A stretch of DNA of 7,122 bases from an uncultured Roseburia sp. (lineage in GTDB: Bacteria; Bacillota; Clostridia; Lachnospirales; Lachnospiraceae): NCBI GenBank assembly GCA_947384095.1, contig CANDFU010000085.1:1-7122 (forward strand), given 5' to 3'. Position numbers and translations under genes: made by a program. Under the pieces are notes generated by a model. It made no database searches and was not told the origin of the DNA. It saw only the letters and a list, made by a program, of their open reading frames with translations. Shown piece after piece: positions 1-5,087 of this stretch (within the stretch, counting starts at the first letter, position 1; each line of letters opens with the position of its first letter).

Positions 1-313
1 AATAGTACTGGGGATTGTTAAAAGCGTTATACTCCTTAAAGATATCCGTACAGGCGTCCACGGCGATCCGGCTGGCGATACGTCCGCCGTATGCCTTCCC
101 GGCCCCGTCCGCCAGCACCGCCATCACTCCGGCATCCGTCCGCAGAATTTCCGCCAGATCTTCCTGGACTTCCCTGTCGCCGATCGTCGTGCTTTTCCCT
201 GTATCTATTCTGCTTTCCTCCCGGCGCTGCCGCCCGCCCGCAAACAGTTTCACAAACTCCAAGATAACGATACAGCCTGCCATCACCCCGATCACCCAAA
301 TATGTATATCCAT
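1..313 (-). CDS. PP2C-type Ser/Thr phosphatase, membrane-anchored, N-terminal part (cut by left edge)
   Basis: The reading frame starts with ATG at 313-311 and stays open for 104 codons to the window edge, so the rest of the protein is missing. Residues 3-24 form a hydrophobic helix, followed by a basic stretch (GGRQRRE), which predicts an N-terminal anchor with the enzyme in the cytoplasm. Residues 41-52 read STTIGDREVQED, the first PP2C motif (G-x-R-x-x-Q-E-D). Residues 65-81 include LADGAGK...GGRIAS, matching the second motif, whose Asp (D69) normally binds the catalytic metal pair. PP2C enzymes remove phosphate from Ser/Thr. Beside two FHA genes, this one probably reverses the phosphorylation they read, as PppA does in type VI secretion (inference). 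A GGGAGG ribosome site lies 6 nt before the ATG and overlaps the end of the upstream FHA gene region (14-nt gap). Family call is firm; role in the system is inferred. Confidence 0.8.
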   Translation of the reverse strand, partial: MDIHIWVIGVMAGCIVILEFVKLFAGGRQRREESRIDTGKSTTIGDREVQEDLAEILRTDAGVMAVLADGAGKAYGGRIASRIAVDACTDIFKEYNAFNNPQYY

Positions 314-327
314 AGACGCCTCCCGTT

Positions 328-846
328 TTATTCCGGCTCATTTCCCCACATAAAATTCATTCCGCAAAAAGGAATAAATACAAACGTTGATTTTCCCAGT
401 TCTATTTTGTCATATGCGTTCAGCGACGTCGGCACATATACCGCATCCTCATTCAGATACACCAGCCCGTTGGAATCTCCGGGCAGAAGTACCGTCTCCT
501 TTTTCTTTGGATCGAACACGATCACCGCATGGTTGCGGCGGGATATTTCATTATCGCCCAGTATCTGGATATCCATGTCATCAGCCCTGCCCACAAAATT
601 CTTCCCGGATACCACCTTATAGTCCTTCCCCTGCCTGGGGCCGGAGATACACACGATCCAGCCGCACACCGGCTTGACATCCTCCCGAAAGAGCGCCTCT
701 TCCACATCAATATCCGACTGGCCGGTTTCCTTCTTTTCCGGCGTTGCAGTCTCCAGGTTACAATACGGGCACACTGTTCCATAGCGCTTTTTGCTGAACA
801 TATGCCCATTCTGACACCGAATTAAATTTGAAACTGTATCTCCCAT
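328..846 (-). CDS. Cytoplasmic zinc-ribbon plus FHA domain protein
   Basis: This 172-residue protein has no signal peptide or membrane helix. Residues 11-29 carry C11, H15, C26 and C29 in a CxNGH...CPYC pattern, which looks like a small zinc-binding knuckle. A charged linker (about 35-58) follows. The FHA domain covers roughly 63-160: G86-R87, then ISRRNH at 101-106, then SNG at 125-127, in the order expected for a phosphothreonine-binding FHA. The Ser-to-His spacing is one residue longer than the usual SRxH, so binding geometry may differ. FHA domains read phosphothreonine marks. Lying between a second FHA gene and a PP2C gene, it probably belongs to a phosphorylation switch that controls the apparatus encoded upstream (inference). 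Start ATG at 846 is supported by GGAGG 9 nt upstream. It is separated from the preceding gene by 37 nt. Confidence 0.85.
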   Translation of the reverse strand: MGDTVSNLIRCQNGHMFSKKRYGTVCPYCNLETATPEKKETGQSDIDVEEALFREDVKPVCGWIVCISGPRQGKDYKVVSGKNFVGRADDMDIQILGDNEISRRNHAVIVFDPKKKETVLLPGDSNGLVYLNEDAVYVPTSLNAYDKIELGKSTFVFIPFCGMNFMWGNEPE

Positions 847-883
847 TCTCCATTTCCTCCATAACCATAGATTTATGATATAT

Positions 884-1432
884 TTACGACAGCCGAAGCC
901 TTGTCAATCCGATATAAATAATATCGCCCCTCTCTGTCTTACACGGTTTTCCATAAGCGATCCGGTATTTTTTTCCGTCCCTCTTTAACACACTCACTCC
1001 GTTTTTTGATGAAATATCCTCTATATACCAGTCATCGCCGGAATAATTGAGCACGGCATGTTCCACGTCGATCATCCCGGCATAAGCCGTCTGATCCAGA
1101 TTTACGTCCACATGGTTTTCCCCTGTATCTCTGCCGATCACCACACCGTTTTTTCCGTATATATTCCAGGCCGCGATACGTTCCCCCTCCTCGCTTAAGA
1201 GTACCAGTTCCGTAGGCATCCCCGCGGACTGCTGCTCTTTCGCCGCTCCCGCAGACTGTTTTTCATATTTCCCGTTCTTTTCGCCGCTCACTGCCAAAAA
1301 CAGATGGACTGCGCCCAAAACTGCCGCCGCAAGAATGTACACCCCTCCTTCTTCCGCCCCGAACCGGTTAAAGATAAGCAGTGCGATCGCAACACATAAA
1401 ATTGTAATAATCAGATCTATCTTTTTTCTCAT
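884..1432 (-). CDS. Two-helix membrane protein with C-terminal FHA domain
   Basis: The protein has 182 residues. Two hydrophobic helices (about 6-22 and 31-48) are joined by a short acidic loop, FGAEEGG. With MRKK at the front this predicts both ends in the cytoplasm. A low-complexity Ala/Gln/Lys linker (50-72) leads into an FHA domain at about 74-182. The domain keeps G100-R101 and S142-K143-N144-G145, but the usual SRxH segment reads IDVEH at 121-125, so the Ser that contacts phosphate is replaced by Asp. It may be a degenerate reader or bind something other than a phosphothreonine (inference). The gene starts 2 nt after the J-domain stop, which indicates co-transcription and probably coupled translation; a GAGGA lies 13 nt before the ATG, inside the upstream coding region. 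A membrane FHA next to a membrane phosphatase suggests a control complex docked at the cell membrane. Confidence 0.85.
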   Translation of the reverse strand: MRKKIDLIITILCVAIALLIFNRFGAEEGGVYILAAAVLGAVHLFLAVSGEKNGKYEKQSAGAAKEQQSAGMPTELVLLSEEGERIAAWNIYGKNGVVIGRDTGENHVDVNLDQTAYAGMIDVEHAVLNYSGDDWYIEDISSKNGVSVLKRDGKKYRIAYGKPCKTERGDIIYIGLTRLRLS

Positions 1433-1434
1433 AA

Positions 1435-1839
1435 TTACTTTCTTATCCTCATAAACCTTTCAAATATGTCAGTCGTATCCAGCGGATTTTTTTTCTTCGG
1501 ATTCAGCTTTTCCTCATTTACAATATCTTTTGTATCGGGGTTAAACCCAAAGAAGCTCTCAAAATTCTTATAAATATTTTGAAAATCCACCGGGTCTGCA
1601 CCGCGGCTGTCATTCCGCACATTAGAAGTTTTCTTCTGATTCCCGTCGTATGCCCTGCGTTTTTCCGGATCGGAAAGAATACTGTACGCCTCCGAGATCT
1701 CGCGGAAGCGCCGCTCGCATTCCTCATCCCCCGGATGCATATCCGGATGATACCGCTTTGCCAGTTTTCTGTATGCTGCCTTTATTTCCTCTTCCGGCGC
1801 TTTTTCGGACACACCGAGTATCCGATACCAGTCCGTCAT
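1435..1839 (-). CDS. Short J-domain (DnaJ-like) co-chaperone
   Basis: From the ATG at 1839 the protein has 134 residues. Residues 3-65 are a canonical J-domain: DWYRILGV at the start, the HPD tripeptide at 31-33, and [15 protein letters not shown] at its end. J-domains stimulate Hsp70 (DnaK) ATPase activity. The Gly/Phe-rich region, zinc domain and substrate-binding domains of true DnaJ are absent. Instead there is a charged tail ending in a short amphipathic segment, [14 protein letters not shown], which could be the partner-binding site. An in-frame GTG at 1860 would add seven residues; I prefer the ATG because J-domains usually begin within a few residues of the start, and because the AGGA before the GTG is only 1 nt away. 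GGGTGG lies about 9 nt before the ATG but is a weak ribosome site. Position between tube and FHA genes suggests a dedicated assembly or recycling adaptor (inference). Confidence 0.93.
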   Translation of the reverse strand: MTDWYRILGVSEKAPEEEIKAAYRKLAKRYHPDMHPGDEECERRFREISEAYSILSDPEKRRAYDGNQKKTSNVRNDSRGADPVDFQNIYKNFESFFGFNPDTKDIVNEEKLNPKKKNPLDTTDIFERFMRIRK

Positions 1840-1872
1840 ACCATACACCACCCATCTCACTCCTGTACGATG

Positions 1873-1906
1873 AAGAAGGGCACGCCCTCACGGACATGCC
1901 CTCCCT
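1873..1906 (-). other. RNA hairpin between second tube gene and J-domain gene
   Basis: On the minus strand, AGGGAGGGCA (1906-1897) can pair with TGCCCTTCTT (1882-1873): ten pairs, two of them G-U, around a 14-nt loop. It sits just after the stop of the tube gene. No U-run follows, so it does not look like a complete intrinsic terminator. It could protect the 3' end of the tube mRNA or reduce read-through into the regulatory genes. Confidence 0.45.
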
Positions 1907-1921
1907 GCGTTTCGGTAACCG

Positions 1922-2350
1922 TCAGGCTCCTACATATCCGCCTTCGATCTGGATCGCATCCAGCTTGTCTTTTTTCTGTTTGATCACGATCGTAAAGGTA
2001 CCCGTTCCGTCGCTGTTGGAAAAGTCTTCCTTATAGTCGATCACAAAAGCTCTCGGGAAGCTGTACTTTCTTTCCACGATCCCCGCATTGATGATCTCCA
2101 CCTCCACCTGGCGGTATGCTGCCGCATCCTCAGCCGGAACCATAGACCATTTGCTCATCTGGAGCGTGCTGTCAAACGGATCCCCGTCTGTCGCCACCAG
2201 TATCTTTCCCGATATTTCCAGCGTACATCCCACATCCTTTGTCCTTGCATTGGAATCCAGCGGGATGTCGGTGCGGAACTTTACTTTCTGCACACATTCT
2301 TTTGCAACCTCAAAACTGTTTGCACCATTGACCATCACTCTTAATGACAT
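1922..2350 (-). CDS. Hcp/phage tail tube-like protein, second copy (142 aa)
   Basis: This is a small beta-rich protein with no signal peptide or membrane helix. Its length, its alternation of short hydrophobic strands, and its C-terminal pattern of a long strand, an acidic turn and a strand (AFVIDYKEDF...GTFTIVIKQKKD) fit the Hcp/tail tube fold. The assignment is by character and context, not by a recognised diagnostic motif. It is clearly a paralogue of the next gene to the right: both share CV..VKF...IP.DSNAR (about 19-36), WS.VP (68-72), AYR.V.V (78-84), AFV..Y, KQKKD and a terminal EGG. Hand alignment is almost gap-free with roughly two-fifths identity. Tube proteins stack as hexameric rings inside a contractile sheath and are ejected with the spike. 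AGGAGG stands 9 nt before the ATG, a strong site suited to an abundant structural protein. It follows its paralogue by 14 nt. Confidence 0.6.
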   Translation of the reverse strand: MSLRVMVNGANSFEVAKECVQKVKFRTDIPLDSNARTKDVGCTLEISGKILVATDGDPFDSTLQMSKWSMVPAEDAAAYRQVEVEIINAGIVERKYSFPRAFVIDYKEDFSNSDGTGTFTIVIKQKKDKLDAIQIEGGYVGA

Positions 2351-2364
2351 TTTCCCACTCCTCC

Positions 2365-2790
2365 TTATGCTCCAAATCCGCCTTCAACGGCAACCATTCT
2401 GGTCAGATCCTTTTTCTGCTTTACATGCAGATAGAACTCTCCTACCCCGGTCTCATCGTCCAGCGACTCCTCATACTCCATAACAAACGCATTCGGCAGC
2501 GTAACCTCGCGCACGATCTGTCCGGCCGCAACCACACTCACCTTTACATTTCGGTACGCGTCCGCGCTCTCGCTCGGCACCACGCTCCATCTGGCCAGAT
2601 TTAAGGTCGCATCCTGAGCTTCCGCCCCCAGCGAGAACAGCATCTTTCCCCAGATTTTTAATGCGGCGCCGTTATCCGTTGCCCGCGCATTGGAATCCGC
2701 CGGAATCTCCGACTGAAACTTTACGCTTCTCACACACTGCTCGGTCAGGTTTACCGGACCTGAGCCATCAATTGATACTCTGAATCCCAT
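2365..2790 (-). CDS. Hcp/phage tail tube-like protein, first copy (141 aa)
   Basis: This is the paralogue of the 1922-2350 gene, with the same length and the same conserved blocks (CVRSVKF, IPADSNAR, RWSVVPSE, AYRNVKV, AFVMEY, KQKKD, EGGFGA). It has no signal peptide, as expected for a tube subunit loaded from the cytoplasm. The middle differs most: residues 52-60 read FSLGAEAQD here and VATDGDPFD in the copy, and the acidic turn before the last strands also differs. The two could therefore have distinct positions or surfaces in the tube. A strong AGGAGG lies 8 nt before the ATG at 2790. The gene is the first after the sheath gene, with a 56-nt gap that contains a hairpin. Tube identity is inferred from fold-like pattern, size and the sheath neighbour; a small uncharacterised beta-sandwich protein is the alternative. 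Confidence 0.6.
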   Translation of the reverse strand: MGFRVSIDGSGPVNLTEQCVRSVKFQSEIPADSNARATDNGAALKIWGKMLFSLGAEAQDATLNLARWSVVPSESADAYRNVKVSVVAAGQIVREVTLPNAFVMEYEESLDDETGVGEFYLHVKQKKDLTRMVAVEGGFGA

Positions 2791-2822
2791 AATTTATTCC
2801 TCCTGCTGCAATAAATTTTTAT

Positions 2823-2844
2823 AAAATATGGCAACCCATATTTT
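2823..2844 (-). other. Perfect 9-bp hairpin between sheath and tube genes
   Basis: AAAATATGG (2823-2831) and CCATATTTT (2836-2844) are exact reverse complements separated by 4 nt. In the minus-strand transcript the stem lies 2 nt after the sheath stop codon and is followed by an A/U-rich run, then by AGGAGG for the tube gene. It could act as a partial terminator, a processing point or a stabiliser at the 5' end of the tube message, any of which would let tube subunits be made at a different level from sheath. Read on the plus strand it is followed by TT and then C, but no plus-strand gene ends here. Confidence 0.6.
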
Positions 2845-2846
2845 TT

Positions 2847-4856
2847 CTACTGTACATTGGAAGCCAGACGGTTGATCTGTACTTCCAGGTTTCTCGGACT
2901 GCCGTTAAAGGAGATCGTCAGCTCGCAGATCCCGGTCGTGTCGTCGATCTCATACTCCAGATTATCTCCCTCCCGGATGATCGCATTGATGCAGTCCTTT
3001 TTGGCGATCCATTTGCTTTTCTGGCTTCTCGGGTTCGTGGAGAAGAAATTCCTGATATTATCCTCTTTGAAGTCCCCGGTTACATACCGCAGTATCCTCT
3101 CGATATAAGTAGTGACCTGTGTCTTATATACCGGTTCATAGGACGACTGTTCCGAGTCATACAAAAGATTTCTCGCCTTATAAACCGTTATATTTGTAAT
3201 AGCCGCCCCGTTTAGCGATGCATTCTCCGACGCAAATACCCAGCCGAAATTCTTCTGATTGATCTGAGTCTTGATCGTGTTGGTAAAGCCTGTGATCTCC
3301 TTGGGCATGGTCGTATATGCCATCAGGGAATTATTGCCCGCCTCAATGTCAAACCGGACGCCCGGCAGTTCCAGATCCGTTTTTATCTTATTCACCGCAA
3401 AATGGTTTTTCAGGTACTCCGGACACTGGCAGGCCGCCCTGAATCCCGCCGCCACATATGCGCCGTTGATATAGACGCCTTCGATCCAGAGTCTTACCAC
3501 ATCTTCTTTTTCCTTCGACAGCTCCGCGCCGTTTTCATCTGTCACATGCATTCTGCTGTCAAGCACCACTCCGGATTTATTCTTCGGAAGAACCGTAAAA
3601 TTGGGAAGGACCGGTATCGCAAATTCGCTGTACGGTTTCCCCATCAAAGGCGCGCAGCGCTCTATCGCTTTTTCGATCCCCTCCGCGGCCATCGCGTTAA
3701 ATGTCGTCTCTTCCCTGTTCTCAAAGGAAAAGAATGTCTCCACACGGTAATCTTTCAGTACGTCGAGCAGAGCGGATAGGGATTCCATGCTGTTTACATC
3801 CGTCCCGGCTTTCTTCACATTTCCCTGAAACCGTTCCCTCTGGATCTTATTTGTGACATTCTGATTCCAGGATAAGTTCGGATAAATCGCGTACCAGATC
3901 GTATCCCTGAAGTTATTTTTACTGTTTGTCGTGTTCAGATAAGTGATCAGCCGCGGAATATTGGAGCTCTTCGCGAGCATCTCCGGCGAAATATTAGCGA
4001 TCACCAGCGTCGGCGCCATTCCTTTCGTCTTCGTCTTATACTGATCAAAGAACATTCTGATTCCCAGCAGTTTTTCCACCAACGGCTTTACGACTTTGAT
4101 AAAATTATCCTTCGATGTGCGGTAAAACTCCAGATAGGAGTTATAATTCGCCACCTCCGTCTCCATATTCACTTCCGTCCGCCCAACGTCCGTCAGAGGG
4201 CAGAACGTCCGCACCACAAGATTCTGCACATAATCGTTTGGAGCTTCCTCGCTGACCGACCTGTAATCCTCTTTCAGAACTTCGATCAGGCCTGCTGTCT
4301 CCGTATCTTCCAGAACAGCCAGGGCTGTATTATCTTCCTTCGGCGCTTCCAGGATCTTTAACTCTCCGTTCTCCGCCATGGTCAGCATACCGGCGATCAC
4401 ACCCTTCCCGCCGCTCGACTGTTCCCCGCCTCCCAGCAGAAGACGTGTCTTGATGTCCTCGATTGCCAACGGAAGCATCGCCATAATATTGTTGTAGTTT
4501 TTGCTGGCGTCCTCAAACAGGAGATTCAGCTTATCGCCCAGATCCAGCTTTGCCGGATCGCCGTCCTCCAGCTCCGAATATTTTTTATAGTTGTAGCGGA
4601 TCTCTTTGCGGACCTGTTTGATGTCCTCCATCACCTTTTTCGGCGAGATCATCTCCAGCAGCTTCTCAAAATGAAACTCCACATTTAAAAGCCCCTGAGA
4701 TTTTCTGGAATCCATCACGGTCAAAATCGTTTTAAAGAAACTGTCATAGTCATTCAGATTGATCACCGTCAGCATGGATTCCGGAATATTTTCAGACGTG
4801 TGCTCTTCCGATCTGTATACCTGACCGACTGAGATCCTGCATCGTAAAAAGACCAT
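2847..4856 (-). CDS. Contractile sheath-like protein, C-terminal part (frame broken at its 5' end by adapter sequence)
   Basis: This open frame gives 669 residues, but only residues 23-669 are genuine. Residues 1-14 are out-of-frame reading of the true upstream coding sequence, and residues 15-22 (RSEEHTSE) are translated Illumina adapter. The genuine part is soluble with no membrane helix. It contains a charged helical stretch (about 72-98), a helical segment (105-141), a Gly-rich loop (142-151), a central alpha/beta region (230-420), and a C-terminal region with WIEGVYINGAYVAAG (457-471) and a helix YKTQVTTYIERILRYVTG (577-594). The sequence ends in strands. Size, the late 'inaaY-vAg' region, the penultimate helix-plus-strand layout and the adjacent tube genes suggest a TssC/phage sheath-type protein. 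This is inference; no textbook TssC signature such as the N-terminal WRGL block is visible. The likely real product joins this to the 4769-5047 fragment, giving at least 725 residues. Confidence 0.6.
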   Translation of the reverse strand: MVFLRCRISVGQVYRSEEHTSENIPESMLTVINLNDYDSFFKTILTVMDSRKSQGLLNVEFHFEKLLEMISPKKVMEDIKQVRKEIRYNYKKYSELEDGDPAKLDLGDKLNLLFEDASKNYNNIMAMLPLAIEDIKTRLLLGGGEQSSGGKGVIAGMLTMAENGELKILEAPKEDNTALAVLEDTETAGLIEVLKEDYRSVSEEAPNDYVQNLVVRTFCPLTDVGRTEVNMETEVANYNSYLEFYRTSKDNFIKVVKPLVEKLLGIRMFFDQYKTKTKGMAPTLVIANISPEMLAKSSNIPRLITYLNTTNSKNNFRDTIWYAIYPNLSWNQNVTNKIQRERFQGNVKKAGTDVNSMESLSALLDVLKDYRVETFFSFENREETTFNAMAAEGIEKAIERCAPLMGKPYSEFAIPVLPNFTVLPKNKSGVVLDSRMHVTDENGAELSKEKEDVVRLWIEGVYINGAYVAAGFRAACQCPEYLKNHFAVNKIKTDLELPGVRFDIEAGNNSLMAYTTMPKEITGFTNTIKTQINQKNFGWVFASENASLNGAAITNITVYKARNLLYDSEQSSYEPVYKTQVTTYIERILRYVTGDFKEDNIRNFFSTNPRSQKSKWIAKKDCINAIIREGDNLEYEIDDTTGICELTISFNGSPRNLEVQINRLASNVQ

Positions 4857-5047
4857 ACGCGCGGCTCAAATTTTCGCTCCATCTCCTCATAACTGTGACA
4901 TTCCAGGTGCTGGTTGATCTCCCGCATTTTGTCGTCATCCAGACTGTCCAGCCCTCTCACATCTCCCACCAGCGTCAGCAGATCCATTTTATCCGGACTG
5001 ATCACATCCAGAAGCAGTGTACGGTTTGTTTGGTTGATTATCTCCAT
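4769..5047 (-). CDS. Contractile sheath-like protein, N-terminal part (truncated by adapter-linked frame break)
   Basis: Residues 1-78 are native; Thr78 is certain because its codon is AC plus any base. Residues 79 onward (DRKSTRL...) are adapter read in this frame, then out-of-frame downstream sequence up to a false stop at 4769. The native part starts MEIINQTNRTLLLDVISPD and contains MDLLTLVGDVRGLDSLDDD (21-39) and FEPRVWSFYDAG (60-71). The last block resembles the 'F.P.v.sf.da' style segment seen near the start of sheath subunits, and the real protein should continue directly into NIPESMLTVINLNDYD at the start of the next fragment. The start ATG at 5047 is preceded by GGGAG and GTGGA and lies 40 nt after the vWA gene stop. 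Separate annotation as a 92-residue protein would be wrong. Confidence 0.6.
   Translation of the reverse strand: MEIINQTNRTLLLDVISPDKMDLLTLVGDVRGLDSLDDDKMREINQHLECHSYEEMERKFEPRVWSFYDAGSQSVRYTDRKSTRLKIFRNPC
4791..4814. other. Illumina TruSeq adapter remnant (sequencing or assembly artefact)
   Basis: These 24 bases equal the 3' end of the TruSeq read-2 primer (TTCAGACGTGTGC...CCGATCT on the plus strand; AGATCGGAAGAGCAC... on the minus strand). The match stops at 4791: the base before it is T, where the adapter has G. Translated on the minus strand it gives the known contaminant peptides RSEEHTSE and DRKSTRL in two frames. The segment length is a multiple of three, yet the flanking coding frames differ, so deleting it does not repair the gene. 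Native bases numbering 1 plus a multiple of 3 must be missing. Confidence 0.97.
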
Positions 5048-5087
5048 TTTTTTCCACTCCCTTACTTTATATTTTTAAGATGTATTC

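Noticed and set aside
4..9. AGTACT palindrome at both window ends (4-9 and 7117-7122)
   Set aside because: A six-base palindrome is expected by chance about twice in this length, and no longer shared sequence flanks the two copies.
36..341. Minus-strand 101-codon frame over the PP2C region
   Set aside because: It overlaps the PP2C frame, and its product is a Gly/Arg-rich sequence with no hydrophobic or domain pattern. The alternative frame from 313 has both PP2C motifs and a good ribosome site.
1579..2036. Plus-strand open frames across the J-domain and second tube gene
   Set aside because: They are antisense to well-supported genes and rich in Pro, His, Ser and Cys in the way of frame shadows.
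4769..4856. Programmed frameshift or overlapping genes at the sheath frame break
   Set aside because: The overlap consists of adapter sequence plus out-of-frame native sequence. A contaminant explains the break without a slippery site, and none is seen.
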